Notes: generated by a model not told the origin, from the sequence alone. A DNA stretch of 34,540 nt from Methanosarcina sp. (GCF_028693135.1 NZ_JAQUVZ010000040.1:1-34540); one strand, 5' to 3'. Positions 24,430 to 32,871 are shown, counted from the first letter of the stretch. Made by a program: numbers and translations.

Positions 24430-25458
24430 TCATTTAAGGATTTCTGCGGTGTATTTTGCAATCTCATCTGTCATCTGACTGAGTTTTGCGCTGCCTCCAA
24501 GGTCATAAGTCACATACTTGCCTTCGGAGATTACACGCTCTGTGGCTTTGAAGATAGCTTCTGACTTCTCCTTTTCACCAAGGTAGTCCAGCATCCAGGC
24601 CCCTGCAAGCACCGTTGCAACAGGGTTTACTTTATCCTGGCCAGCATACTTGGGGGCTGAACCGTGAGCAGGTTCAAACATTGCAAAATTGTCTCCGATA
24701 TTTGCAGAGTAAATGAGCCCTATACTGCCAACAAGAGCTGAGCATTCTTCACTGATAACGTCCATGAAGAGGTTGGTTGAAAGGAGTACCTTTTTGTTGA
24801 AGAGCTGGGGGTTCTTGATAAGCTGCTGGGCAATGTTATCAATATGATAGGGCCAGACCTCAATGTTCGGGTAGTCCTGTGCCACCTTTGCAACTTCTTC
24901 TAAGAAAGAGCCACAGGTCATTTTCAGGATATTGCTTTTATGGATGGGCACAACAGTGTCGTAACCTCTCCTTTTAGCGTCCTCAAAGGCATAGCGGGCA
25001 ATCTTGCTGGATGCCGTGCGGGTAATCTTTCTGATTGCAATGGAAACATCGTTTGTAAGCTGGATTTCCTCTCCTATGTAAAGCCCTTCCGTCCCCTCAC
25101 GCACACAGACCATCTCAACATCTCCGAGAGGGGCACTTGAGTTAGGGAACGTCTTTATTGGCCTGACATTTGCATAGAGGTCGTACTTTGTCCTGATAGA
25201 TACAGCCACACTTCTCGGAGAACCGATTCCTCCGGGGGTTGTGGTAGGGCCCTTGAAACAGGCATCGGAGCTGTCAAGGAGCTGCCAGGTTTCATCGGGG
25301 ATAAGGGAATTACCTCCATGCTGCTCCCACCAGCCGGCTCCGGCCTCACACATCAAGAATTCGATATCAGTACCAGCGGCTTCTGCAACTTTAAGCATTG
25401 CATCCACAAGTTCGGGGCCTACCCCGTCACCTTTGATTACTGCTGCGGTTTTAGTCAT
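24430..25458 (-). CDS. Isocitrate/isopropylmalate dehydrogenase family, probable isocitrate dehydrogenase
   Basis: The 342-residue beta-decarboxylating dehydrogenase shows VIKGDGVGPELVDAML at the N-terminus, the substrate loop SIRTKYDLYANVRPIKTF (Ser87 to Phe104), EGTEGLYIGEE with the catalytic Tyr, HKSNILKMTCGSF with the catalytic Lys, and the C-terminal FEPAHGSAPKYAGQDKVNPVATVLAGAWMLDYLG. A Ser at position 87 in the substrate loop is the residue that binds the isocitrate carboxylate in isocitrate dehydrogenases. The loop ANVRP is shared with homoisocitrate and isopropylmalate enzymes, so specificity is not certain. The adjacent citrate-synthase-type gene favours isocitrate to 2-oxoglutarate. 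Leu or coenzyme B synthesis are the alternatives. Confidence 0.8.
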   Translation of the reverse strand: MTKTAAVIKGDGVGPELVDAMLKVAEAAGTDIEFLMCEAGAGWWEQHGGNSLIPDETWQLLDSSDACFKGPTTTPGGIGSPRSVAVSIRTKYDLYANVRPIKTFPNSSAPLGDVEMVCVREGTEGLYIGEEIQLTNDVSIAIRKITRTASSKIARYAFEDAKRRGYDTVVPIHKSNILKMTCGSFLEEVAKVAQDYPNIEVWPYHIDNIAQQLIKNPQLFNKKVLLSTNLFMDVISEECSALVGSIGLIYSANIGDNFAMFEPAHGSAPKYAGQDKVNPVATVLAGAWMLDYLGEKEKSEAIFKATERVISEGKYVTYDLGGSAKLSQMTDEIAKYTAEILK

Positions 25459-25740
25459 GTTATCACCAGATCTATAAGGTTCGTGTTAAAAGAACCGTAG
25501 CGATTTAAAAGTTAAAAAGGGGAAACTTTTGAAGAATTTGGAAAGAATAATTGAATCTTACCGCGTACTCAACGTAAAGCTCATATTTCAACTTTTGGGT
25601 AATACTATAATAGTAATATGGAGTAATGCATCCAGAAAATAGATACGAGTCCACAGAATATAATCCTGTCCTCGTGCCCTACAAAGATAGGCACAGTGTT
25701 CAAGTCAACCGTTAACTGCACATTCAATGAGTATTCAAGT

Positions 25741-25791
25741 TATAGTATTCAGAATAGCATTTAAAGTATAGTATTCAAATTATAGTATTCA
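25741..25791. repeat. Three spaced copies of TATAGTATTCA
   Basis: Perfect 11-base copies at 25741-25751, 25767-25777 and 25781-25791, with degenerate GTATTCA pieces around (25731-25737). Each looks like a TATA element with an attached conserved tail. They could be regulator sites or slippage products. Confidence 0.7.
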
Positions 25792-25860
25792 TATTATTGA
25801 ATTCAATCCAGAAAGCCCTTCATAAAAATTCCAGAGATTTAGAATTCATACTATTGAATA

Positions 25861-25891
25861 GAGAGTTGTGAAGAGAGTTGTGAAGAGAGTT
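25861..25891. repeat. Tandem 12-base repeat (2.6 copies) in the COG1099 leader
   Basis: GAGAGTTGTGAA at 25861-25872 and 25873-25884, then GAGAGTT at 25885-25891. It ends 25 bases before the start codon at 25917. Confidence 0.8.
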
Positions 25892-25916
25892 TTCAGGAAC
25901 CCTTCAAGGAGTAAAC

Positions 25917-26759
25917 ATGCCTGCAAAAATCCCGATTACCGACAACCATATGCATATAGACCCAAGAGCCAGAGGGCTTGAAGCCGTAAAAGAGTTTCAG
26001 AGATCAGGCGGGACGCATATAATCCTGGTCACCAAACCCACCTGGTCCCTTGGGATTACGGTCAGGAAACCTGAGGATTATCTTGCGGTCTTTGACGAAA
26101 CCGTGGAAATAGCATCAAAAATCCGCGAGATTGGGGTCGGGGCTTTTCCGGTTCTGGGAGTTCACCCTGCTGAGATCTCAAAGCTTGCGGAATATATGGA
26201 ACTATCAGAAGCTACGGAAACCATGAAAAAGGGCCTTGAAATTGCTGCTGGATATGTGGAAAGAGGCCTTGCGGTGGGAATAAAATCAGGACGCCCGCAC
26301 TATCCCGTATCCGCAGAGATATGGGCAGCCTCGAATGAGATAATGGAACACGCCTTTTCTCTCGGAAAAGAACAGGACTGCGCAGTCCAGCTCCATACGG
26401 AAAGCGTGGGAGAGCCCGAACTTCAGGATATAGCAGAAAGGGCAAAAAAAACAGGAATAAAAATGTACAGGGTAGTCAAACATTACTCTCCCCCCCTTGT
26501 AAAGACGTGTGAAGAACTTGGGATTTTTCCAGGAGTCATATCGGTTAAAGGAGCAATCGAGCAGGCTCTTAAAGAAGGGACTCGCTTTATGATGGAAACT
26601 GATTATATCGATGACCCTGACAGGCCGGGTGCGGTACTTGGCCCGAAGACGATCCCGAGAAGAACTTTAAAACTCATTGAAACGCACGGGGAAAAACCTT
26701 TCTGGACCATTCACAAGGAAAATCCTGAAAAGGTTTATGATATAGAGATTGAGATTTAA
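25917..26759 (+). CDS. COG1099 metal-dependent hydrolase (TatD-like TIM barrel)
   Basis: The 280-residue protein starts with an ATG eight bases... of spacer after AAGGAG-type sequence and shows ITDNHMHIDPRARG at residues 6-19, whose His-x-His gives the first metal site of amidohydrolase/TatD folds. FPVLGVHPAEIS supplies a further conserved His, AVQLHTESVGEPE another, and RFMMETDYIDDP the final Asp. COG1099 is an archaeal family predicted to be a metal-dependent hydrolase; the substrate is unknown and relatives include TatD nucleases. No signal peptide is present. It is monocistronic and faces aMBF1. The family is certain enough; a nuclease role is only by analogy. Confidence 0.87.
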   Translation: MPAKIPITDNHMHIDPRARGLEAVKEFQRSGGTHIILVTKPTWSLGITVRKPEDYLAVFDETVEIASKIREIGVGAFPVLGVHPAEISKLAEYMELSEATETMKKGLEIAAGYVERGLAVGIKSGRPHYPVSAEIWAASNEIMEHAFSLGKEQDCAVQLHTESVGEPELQDIAERAKKTGIKMYRVVKHYSPPLVKTCEELGIFPGVISVKGAIEQALKEGTRFMMETDYIDDPDRPGAVLGPKTIPRRTLKLIETHGEKPFWTIHKENPEKVYDIEIEI

Positions 26760-26882
26760 CAAAAGTTAGAAGAAACTAATTATAGTTAAAAGAAAGCTCC
26801 ATTTAAAAGGGATGGTGCGGCGATAAAAACGCAGATTATAAAAAAATAGCAAGAAGTTTAGAGGGAAACCTCTTCGAATGAA

Positions 26883-26930
26883 AACTCTCTCTATTAGAGT
26901 TGTTTCCGAGAGGAAAAACCTGTCGGAAAC
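26883..26930. terminator. Two hairpins between convergent genes
   Basis: AACTCT (26883-26888) pairs with AGAGTT (26896-26901). Directly after it, GTTTCCGA (26902-26909) pairs with TCGGAAAC (26923-26930). They lie in the spacer where the COG1099 and aMBF1 genes meet tail to tail and may end transcription from either side. No strong U-run follows, so this is tentative. Confidence 0.4.
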
Positions 26931-26986
26931 GGTTATTACTGCTGGAACAAAACCTCAATATAAAGCTTTACAGTTAAAACTCACAC

Positions 26987-27472
26987 TTATTTGCGCTTTA
27001 TTTTTACTATGTCGCCAAGAGTAGTGTCTTTCTTCATGTGAGAGACTTCCTGTCCTGAGGCATCCGTGCGTTCGGTGAGTTTGATATTAAGGGTATGTTC
27101 CAGTTTCTTTCTAACGGGCTCTTCGGGTACTATTTCGCTTCGCTCTATCTTTCTGATGAGAGATGCTTTTTCCTTGATGTTTTCAGCCAAATCCTCCAAA
27201 GACCAGCCTTTGGCTTCCCTGGCGTCCCTGATAATCTGATCGTAGTTGTCCAGAAGTTCATCTTTTAATATATCGAAGAAATCTTTTTTTGGCCTCTTTT
27301 CAGTTCGTGGTACCGTACGAACTACCGGAGAGACTTTCCTTGATACGGGAGTCCGTTTGTCAACGGGCTTACCGTACGGTGCACATTTCGGACAGACCTG
27401 GAGTTCGCTGTTATCAATTGTAACGGAGATAGGCTTTTCACGGATCTCTGCACCACATATTTCACACTGCAT
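26987..27472 (-). CDS. Multiprotein bridging factor aMBF1
   Basis: The 161-residue protein has an N-terminal zinc ribbon, [10 protein letters not shown] (Cys3, Cys6) and [11 protein letters not shown], then a Pro/Lys/Arg-rich linker. A C-terminal helix-turn-helix of the Cro/XRE type follows ([34 protein letters not shown], then [11 protein letters not shown]). This is the archaeal counterpart of eukaryotic MBF1, and it binds the small ribosomal subunit in archaea. I chose the ATG at 27472 because the ribbon begins there; an in-frame GTG lies nine bases earlier. The gene is divergent from PAN with only 57 bases between starts, so the two promoters must overlap. Confidence 0.92.
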   Translation of the reverse strand: MQCEICGAEIREKPISVTIDNSELQVCPKCAPYGKPVDKRTPVSRKVSPVVRTVPRTEKRPKKDFFDILKDELLDNYDQIIRDAREAKGWSLEDLAENIKEKASLIRKIERSEIVPEEPVRKKLEHTLNIKLTERTDASGQEVSHMKKDTTLGDIVKIKRK

Positions 27473-27491
27473 ATTAATCACTTCGAAAACG

Positions 27492-27498
27492 CTATATA
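27492..27498 (+). promoter_or_regulatory. TATA box of PAN, in the aMBF1/PAN divergent promoter
   Basis: CTATATA is centred 35 bases upstream of the ATG at 27530, the spacing seen with other genes here, and predicts a start near 27520. It lies only 8 bases before the alternative ATG at 27503, which argues against that start. On the opposite strand TATTTAAG (27509-27516) may serve aMBF1. Confidence 0.5.
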
Positions 27499-27529
27499 CG
27501 GTATGAACTTAAATAATATTCGGAGCTCC

Positions 27530-28828
27530 ATGACGGAAAGTACCAAAAGTAAGGATGAAAGCATGCGCAGTCACCTTGTGAAGTCCGGATCTGTGTATGA
27601 CGGAATTGAGCCTGGAGAGCTGGGGGAGTCAACTGAAAGCGTCCAGGACCGAGTGAGGCAACTTGAAAGCCGCAACAGTTTTCTGGAAGAGCAGTGTAGC
27701 CAGATAGAGTCTGAAAAACGCTATCTAGAGAACCAAAAGATCAAATATGAGAGAGAGATACGAAAGCTGCAGTCAGAGCTCGATCGTATGAAGACCTCTC
27801 CGTTGATCATTGGTACGGTTATTGATGTGATCAAGAATGACCGTATAATCGTCCGTAGCAGTAACGGGCCTCAGTTTCTGGTTAACGTTTCGCAATATAT
27901 TGACGAGAAAAAACTGCTTCCAGGGGCAAAGGTTGCCTTGAACCAGCATACACTTGCTATTGCAGAGGTTATCCCTTCAACAGAAGAGCCTTTTGTTGCC
28001 GCAATGGAAGTTATCGAAAGTGTTGAAGTGGATTATGATCAGATAGGCGGTCTTGAGGAGCAGATTCAGGAACTTCAGGAAGCAGTCGAACTTCCGCTAA
28101 TTGATCCTGAACGCTTTGCCCGGATAGGGATTGAGCCCCCGAAAGGAGTACTACTCTACGGGCTTCCGGGAACAGGGAAAACCCTACTTGCAAAAGCCGT
28201 AGCCCATAGAACCAATGCGACATTTATCAGAGTTGTGGGCTCTGAACTTGTACAGAAATACATTGGGGACGGCTCCAAGCTGGTAAGGGAAATCTTCGAG
28301 ATGGCACGGAAAAAAGCTCCCAGTATCATCTTTATCGATGAACTGGATTCAATAGCTGCAAGGCGTTTAAACGAGACAACTGGTGCAGATAGAGAAGTTC
28401 AGAGAACTTTGATGCAACTTCTTGCAGAAATGGATGGCTTTGATAAGAGGAAGAATATTCGGATCATTGCAGCAACAAACAGACCGGATGTCCTTGACCC
28501 TGCAATTCTAAGGCCAGGCCGTTTTGACAGGCTTGTCCATGTTCCGATGCCCGGAATAGAAGCAAGAGGAAAAATCCTCGAGATCCATTGTGAAAGGATG
28601 ACTCTTGCAGAAGAAATCGACTTTAAAAAGCTCGCAAAAGCTACCGAAGGGATGAGTGGAGCAGATCTGAAGGCAATTGCCACTGAAGCAGGCATGTTCG
28701 CGGTCAGAAAAGACAAGGAAGTCATTGAAATGGGAGATTTCCTCGAAGCAGTGGCTAAAGTATCTGTGGCTGCAGATACGCAGAAAATGATGCCTAGCAG
28801 CCCACCTGAGACGACAATGTTCGTGTAA
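27530..28828 (+). CDS. Proteasome-activating nucleotidase PAN (AAA+ ATPase)
   Basis: PAN unfolds proteins and feeds them to the 20S proteasome. From the chosen ATG (GGAG four bases before) it is 432 residues. It has an N-terminal coiled coil at about 38-88 ([19 protein letters not shown]), an OB domain at about 90-150, and an AAA+ domain. The AAA+ domain has Walker [15 protein letters not shown] (about 210-223), pore loop [13 protein letters not shown], Walker [11 protein letters not shown], arginine fingers in [12 protein letters not shown], and sensor NRPD. The C-terminus is TTMFV, a Phe version of the Hb-Tyr-X gate-opening motif. An in-frame ATG at 27503 would add nine residues but is too near the TATA box. 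It is divergent from aMBF1. Confidence 0.93.
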   Translation: MTESTKSKDESMRSHLVKSGSVYDGIEPGELGESTESVQDRVRQLESRNSFLEEQCSQIESEKRYLENQKIKYEREIRKLQSELDRMKTSPLIIGTVIDVIKNDRIIVRSSNGPQFLVNVSQYIDEKKLLPGAKVALNQHTLAIAEVIPSTEEPFVAAMEVIESVEVDYDQIGGLEEQIQELQEAVELPLIDPERFARIGIEPPKGVLLYGLPGTGKTLLAKAVAHRTNATFIRVVGSELVQKYIGDGSKLVREIFEMARKKAPSIIFIDELDSIAARRLNETTGADREVQRTLMQLLAEMDGFDKRKNIRIIAATNRPDVLDPAILRPGRFDRLVHVPMPGIEARGKILEIHCERMTLAEEIDFKKLAKATEGMSGADLKAIATEAGMFAVRKDKEVIEMGDFLEAVAKVSVAADTQKMMPSSPPETTMFV

Positions 28829-28970
28829 AAAATCCGGGGAGTCACAAAAAAAATATTTTAAGGGAGCCCATTTTTACCGGAAAAAATTCCTGTTTCCCGT
28901 TGATTTCTGCTGGGAGTGGCGTCATGGGGAACCGGCAAACTATTTTTGTAATTCAGACGTAAAGATACCT

Positions 28971-29561
28971 GTGAGTTCAGATTTTCATATCAAACCTGAA
29001 ATCCGAATTCTGGGCATAGACGACTCTGCGCTTCTTCATGAAAGGGTAATGATAGTAGGAACTGTTTTCAGAGGAGGAGACTGGATAGACGGAATCCTGC
29101 GTTCGGATATCACCAGAGACGGCCTTGATGCTACCGAGGTGATAAGCACAATGATAAAGAATAGCAGGCATTACAGTCAGCTCAGGATTGTCATGCTTGA
29201 TGGGATCACTTACGGAGGCTTTAATGTTGTTGATATAGAGGAGCTTTACAGAGAGACAGGACTTCCTGTTATTGTGGTCATGCGTGCCTACCCGGATTTT
29301 GAAAAGATTCGAGCTGCCCTCAGGCATTTCTCCGATGGAGAGGTGCGCTGGGACATGATAAAAAAAGCAGGCAAGATAGAAAAGCTGATCACGGAAAAAA
29401 ACAGGACTCCAATTTATATCCAGAAAGCCGGGATAGGAGTAAAAAGCGCAGAAAAGATAGTTCGCCTCACTTCAATAAGAAGTAATATTCCGGAGCCTCT
29501 CAGGGTTGCCCATCTAATTGCAACAGGCATCATCTTAGGGGAATCAAGAGGAAAAGCGTGA
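28971..29561 (+). CDS. DUF99 (UPF0215) family protein
   Basis: This 196-residue archaeal protein has the family start KPEIRILGIDDSALL (residues 8-22), VGTVFRGGDWIDG, the central LRIVMLDGITYGGFNVVDIEEL, GLPVIVVMRAYPDFE and the end LRVAHLIATGIILGESRG. The DUF99 fold resembles an RNase-H/endonuclease V-like core; some databases name it a deoxyuridine endonuclease, which I have not been able to check. The conserved Asp pair in GIDDS and Asp in MLDG would be the active-site acids in that fold. It starts with GTG and a weak ribosome-binding site, 142 bases after PAN. An IS605-like hairpin starts five bases after the stop. Confidence 0.85.
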   Translation: MSSDFHIKPEIRILGIDDSALLHERVMIVGTVFRGGDWIDGILRSDITRDGLDATEVISTMIKNSRHYSQLRIVMLDGITYGGFNVVDIEELYRETGLPVIVVMRAYPDFEKIRAALRHFSDGEVRWDMIKKAGKIEKLITEKNRTPIYIQKAGIGVKSAEKIVRLTSIRSNIPEPLRVAHLIATGIILGESRGKA

Positions 29562-29565
29562 ACTA

Positions 29566-29600
29566 CCCCTGAGCTAAAGATTCAGGGGCTTCCTGTGTGA
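29566..29600 (+). mobile_element. Solo IS200/IS605-like right-end hairpin
   Basis: CCCCTGA (29566-29572) pairs with TCAGGGG (29582-29588) around GCTAAAGAT, followed by CTTCCTG and TGACAC. The string CCCTG-N-GCTAAAGA-NN-CAGGG-(G)-CTTCCTG also occurs at 7193-7220, and similarity runs on through a TG-N-CAC. This is the pattern of an IS605-type end without a transposase gene nearby. It may also serve as the DUF99 terminator. Confidence 0.5.
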
Positions 29601-30038
29601 CACCTCTGCCTAATGGCAACAAGTAAAGCAGGCTCTAACCCACGTTCCGCAGGTGAAAATATGTACTTGAGCTTCCTGTCGGGTTCCAGAAAAGATCAGG
29701 AAAAAGGGAAAGATAAAAATACAGGAACCAGCCTCAAAAAAATATAAAAAATAAAAAAATATACATTTGATGCAAAGAAATTAAATAAGATCGGGCAAAA
29801 AAGAGAAACAGACCAGATAGTCCCGAAGAGCAAGGAATATAATATCAGACCGGGATAGAGTAACATTAATAAAATTATTAAGCACATACAGTGCAAATTC
29901 AAAAACTGGAAAAGGAAAACTATTAAATTGGAAACTGTATATGTGATGGTTAAAATAATTTGTTTCTTGTTGTAATATACCTGTTTCTAATACAATCCGT
30001 TAAATGATCATCCCAGCAGAATGGAGGAAAACAGTAGT
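29601..30038. other. Intergenic region upstream of ftsZ
   Basis: The first 90 bases are less AT-rich than the rest, with a small TGCC-TAAT-GGCA hairpin (29607-29618), and may belong to the solo element. From about 29690 the sequence becomes very AT-rich; TATA-like TGTATATG near 29936 and TAATATAC near 29975 are candidate ftsZ promoters. A GGAGG site lies at 30023-30027. Confidence 0.45.
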
Positions 30039-31163
30039 ATGAGATCCATTGTTGAAGAAGCCCTTGCTCGATCTGCCCTGGAAGGACGTGCCGGGCAGGG
30101 TGAGTACTCAAATTCAGATTACTCTAATGAAAATTTAGAAGTGGATGCTGAACTTGAAGAAATACTGAGGAGCCTTAAAACAACTATCAAAGTAGTAGGT
30201 TGTGGAGGCGGCGGTTCAAACAGCATCCAGCGCATGATGGGCGAAGGTATCGAGGGAGCAGACCTTGTTGCTCTGAACACTGACGCTCAGCACCTTCTTC
30301 ATATACGCTCCGGCAAAAAAATTCTCATAGGGAGAAAGAAAACCCGAGGACTTGGAGCCGGCAGTCTCCCCCAGATAGGAGAAGATGCTGCAATCGAGAG
30401 TATTGATGAGATTAACAAGATCGTCCAGGGCTCAGATATGGTTTTTATCACCGCAGGCCTTGGAGGAGGAACAGGAACCGGATCAGCACCTGTAGTGGCT
30501 GAGGCAGCCAGAGATGCAGGAGCCCTTACGATCGCAGTCGTAACCCTCCCGTTCAGCGTGGAAGGACATGTCAGGAGGACAAACGCCGAAGCCGGCCTTG
30601 AGCGTCTGAGAGATGTTGCAGACACAGTTATCGTTGTCCCCAACGACAAGCTGATTGAAGTGGTCCCAAGGCTTCCACTTCAAGCTGCCTTTAAAGTCTC
30701 GGATGAAGTTCTTATGAGAGCAGTAAAGGGCATAACCGAACTGATAACAAAGCCCGGACTTGTCAACCTTGACTTTGCAGATATAAGAACTGTGATGCAA
30801 AACGGAGGCGTTGCTATGATAGGGCTTGGAGAGGCAGACGGCGAAAACAAAGCTGTCGAGTCGGTCCAGAAAGCTCTGCGCAGCCCGCTCCTTGACGTGG
30901 ACATATCAGGTGCGACCTCTGCTCTTGTTAACGTGGTTGGAGGCCCTGACATGACCATTTCGGAAGCCGAGTCTGTGGTCCAGGAAGTCTACAGCCGCAT
31001 AGACAACAACGCCCGCCTGATCTGGGGTGCGCAGATTGACCCAGACCTCGAACAGACAGTACGCACTATGATCGTGGTCACAGGAGTTACCTCTGCCCAG
31101 ATTTACGGTCACGGGAACGATAAGAACATTACATATAAGTATGGAATTGACTTCGTAGAGTGA
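30039..31163 (+). CDS. ftsZ: Cell division GTPase FtsZ
   Basis: FtsZ polymerises into the division ring at midcell. The 374 residues contain [16 protein letters not shown] (51-66), ALNTDAQHL, the tubulin signature GGGTGTGSA (142-150), the T7 loop NLDFADI (243-249) with catalytic Asp, and the usual C-terminal domain ending shortly after [11 protein letters not shown] long acidic N-terminus of about 48 residues precedes the fold, as in archaeal FtsZ. I chose the ATG at 30039 because GGAGG lies 11 bases before it; an ATG at 30021 contains that site itself and would add six residues. It is followed by secE and spt5, a common archaeal arrangement. Confidence 0.95.
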   Translation: MRSIVEEALARSALEGRAGQGEYSNSDYSNENLEVDAELEEILRSLKTTIKVVGCGGGGSNSIQRMMGEGIEGADLVALNTDAQHLLHIRSGKKILIGRKKTRGLGAGSLPQIGEDAAIESIDEINKIVQGSDMVFITAGLGGGTGTGSAPVVAEAARDAGALTIAVVTLPFSVEGHVRRTNAEAGLERLRDVADTVIVVPNDKLIEVVPRLPLQAAFKVSDEVLMRAVKGITELITKPGLVNLDFADIRTVMQNGGVAMIGLGEADGENKAVESVQKALRSPLLDVDISGATSALVNVVGGPDMTISEAESVVQEVYSRIDNNARLIWGAQIDPDLEQTVRTMIVVTGVTSAQIYGHGNDKNITYKYGIDFVE

Positions 31164-31522
31164 TCAAATAAGGAATGAAACAGTAAAATGGGTAAAAACG
31201 CTCGGTTGGAGAAAAAATACTGTTTTCCCCCTTTTGAAGGAAAAAGAAGGAACGTAGGAATATAAAATCCAATCGAAAACTATTTTTATGGTAAATGCAG
31301 TATGGTGCCGATACAATTCGGCATCAAAAATGAAATATATTTACTGACACGAAAAGGGTTTTACGTGAGTAATGTCATGCGTCTAAATTTTTGGATGTTC
31401 CAAAGACCGTGCCAGTGATATCTTCATATAATAGGAATTAATAATATAATCCGCTCGTCCTTCCTGAAAGATAAAATCCGATATTCTGCGATATAAAAAC
31501 AAATTTCGGAGATGTAACATAC
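31164..31522. other. Intergenic region between ftsZ and secE
   Basis: About 360 AT-rich bases. A hairpin TGCCGA-TACAAT-TCGGCA lies at 31306-31323, possibly the ftsZ terminator. The region otherwise holds the promoter at 31491-31500. No other gene is seen. Confidence 0.5.
31491..31500 (+). promoter_or_regulatory. TATA box of the secE-spt5 unit
   Basis: ATATAAAAAC is centred about 30 bases before the short upstream ORF at 31523 and predicts a start near 31520. That transcript would carry the short ORF ahead of secE. Confidence 0.45.
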
Positions 31523-31591
31523 ATGGGAAGAGCCGCGCACAAAACTCCAGATAAAAATAAAGATGTATATAAAAACCTGGATGTGAATTAA
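31523..31591 (+). CDS. Short upstream ORF abutting secE (22 residues)
   Basis: An ATG at 31523, with CGGAG 11 bases before it, opens a 22-codon basic peptide (begins MGRAAHKTPDK) whose TAA (31589-31591) is directly followed by the TTG of secE at 31592. The TTG itself has no strong ribosome-binding site, so ribosomes ending this peptide may restart there. I do not recognise the peptide. It may be a coupling leader or chance. Confidence 0.4.
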   Translation: MGRAAHKTPDKNKDVYKNLDVN

Positions 31592-31807
31592 TTGGCAGAA
31601 TCCACATTTGAACCGAAAATAACCACAAAAAGCGTTGGTCAGGCAATCCGGGCACACCTGAGGGTCCTGAAACTTACGAAAAAACCGTCCAGGGAAGAGT
31701 TCTTGACCATTGCCAAAGTTGCAGGTGCCGGCATACTGGCTGTGGGCGCAATTGGATTTATTATATATGTACTGCTGACAATGTTGCCCCAGTGGGTGGC
31801 CCAATGA
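31592..31807 (+). CDS. secE: Preprotein translocase subunit SecE (Sec61 gamma)
   Basis: The 71-residue protein has a basic amphipathic N-terminal part (AIRAHLRVLKLTKKPSREEFLTIAKV), the SecE signature, and one C-terminal membrane span (AGILAVGAIGFIIYVLLTML). It clamps the SecY channel in the membrane. The start is TTG at 31592, immediately after the stop of a short upstream ORF. Its stop overlaps the spt5/nusG ATG (ATGA), the standard archaeal secE-spt5 pairing. Confidence 0.93.
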   Translation: MAESTFEPKITTKSVGQAIRAHLRVLKLTKKPSREEFLTIAKVAGAGILAVGAIGFIIYVLLTMLPQWVAQ

Positions 31808-32262
31808 GTGAGGACTCCCAGATATTCGTAATCAAAACCACGGCAAACCAGGAAAGGTCAGTTGCAACAGCCCTTGCAAGGATTTCGAAGAAGGAGAAAC
31901 TGGACATAAGGGCAATCCTGGCTCCTGATGAGCTCAAAGGATATGTCCTTGTCGAGGCGCCCAAATCCGGAATAGTGGAACTGGCAATCCAGACAATCCC
32001 ACACGCAAGAGCCATTGTTAAAGGGAGTTCTTCAATCGCGGAAATAGAACACTTCCTTAAGCCCAAACCAATAGTGACCGGAATTAAGGAAGGGGCTATA
32101 ATTGAGATCACCTCTGGACCCTTCAAGGGAGAGAAAGCCCGGGTTAAAAGGGTTGACGAAGGGCATGAGGAAATTACTGTGGAACTCTTCGATGCTGTGG
32201 TTCCGATCCCTATCACGATTCGCGGCGATACCGTAAGAATACTCAAAAAAGAGAAAGACTAA
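31804..32262 (+). CDS. Transcription elongation factor Spt5 (NusG family)
   Basis: The 152-residue protein has an N-terminal NGN domain (IFVIKTTANQERSVATALARI, GYVLVEAP, IPHARAIVKGSS) that clamps RNA polymerase and a C-terminal KOW domain (EGAIIEITSGPFKGEKARVKRVD, ITIRGDTVRIL). It raises processivity together with Spt4. The ATG at 31804 overlaps the secE stop; an in-frame GTG at 31792 would start inside secE and is rejected. Length and domain order are normal for archaea. Confidence 0.94.
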   Translation: MSEDSQIFVIKTTANQERSVATALARISKKEKLDIRAILAPDELKGYVLVEAPKSGIVELAIQTIPHARAIVKGSSSIAEIEHFLKPKPIVTGIKEGAIIEITSGPFKGEKARVKRVDEGHEEITVELFDAVVPIPITIRGDTVRILKKEKD

Positions 32263-32385
32263 GCCAGAAATCGGATGGAAACTCCTTAAAAATTCCAGCT
32301 TATTAATAAACAAAAATCACCAGTACTCAGAGTGGATTGAAACAAATCTACAAAATTTAGACTATATAAAACCGGTGAGACTCAG

Positions 32386-32871
32386 ATGACAAGTATTGTT
32401 GAAGCACTTGTCCCCGGAGGAAAAGCGAATCCCGGACCACCATTAGGTCCGGCACTTGGTCCGCTCGGGGTCAATATAAAAGAAGTGGTCGAAAAGATCA
32501 ATGCAAAAACAAGGGACTACAATGGAATGCAGGTCCCTGTGAAGATAATTGTTGACGACAAGAAAAACGTCGAGATCGAGGTAGGCACTCCTCCGACCGC
32601 ATCCCTGGTCATGAAAGAGCTGGGGATTCAGAAAGGGTCAGGAAATGCAGGAAGTGAAGTTGTTGGAAACCTCACCATCCCGCAGGTTGTAAAGATCGCC
32701 CGTATGAAAAAGGAAGACGTGCTTTCTTATGACCTCAAAGCCACAATGAAAGAAGTAATGGGCACCTGTGTCCCTATGGGAGTGAACGTAGAGGGAATGA
32801 AGGCTAAGGACTGCCAGAAGGCACTCGCTGAAGGCAAATTTGACGATTTGCTTGCAGGCGAGGAGTGGTAA
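32386..32871 (+). CDS. rpl11: Large subunit ribosomal protein uL11
   Basis: uL11 binds the GTPase-associated region of 23S rRNA and the stalk base. The 161-residue protein shows VEALVPGGKANPGPPLGPALGPLGVNI at the N-terminus and PPTASLVMKELGIQKGSGN in the rRNA-binding domain, then an archaeal C-terminal extension ending LAEGKFDDLLAGEEW. The start has GGTGA ten bases upstream. It lies 123 bases after spt5, and the rpl1 unit follows after a 235-base structured leader. Confidence 0.96.
   Translation: MTSIVEALVPGGKANPGPPLGPALGPLGVNIKEVVEKINAKTRDYNGMQVPVKIIVDDKKNVEIEVGTPPTASLVMKELGIQKGSGNAGSEVVGNLTIPQVVKIARMKKEDVLSYDLKATMKEVMGTCVPMGVNVEGMKAKDCQKALAEGKFDDLLAGEEW

Larger units (their letters stand above)
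25459..25916. other. AT-rich intergenic region with short repeats
   Basis: These 458 bases between divergent genes contain no gene. Their second half is built largely of repeats of TATAGTATTCA and of GAGAGTTGTGAA, listed separately. A GGAG ribosome-binding site for the COG1099 gene lies at 25908-25911. Confidence 0.5.

Noticed and set aside
31565-31573. TATA-like GTATATAAA before secE
   Set aside because: It is about 22 bases before the TTG and lies within the short ORF; the element at 31491-31500 fits better.
32362-32370. TATA-like ACTATATAA before rpl11
   Set aside because: It is only about 20 bases before the ATG, so transcription would begin inside the gene; it may be chance or the transcript comes from spt5.
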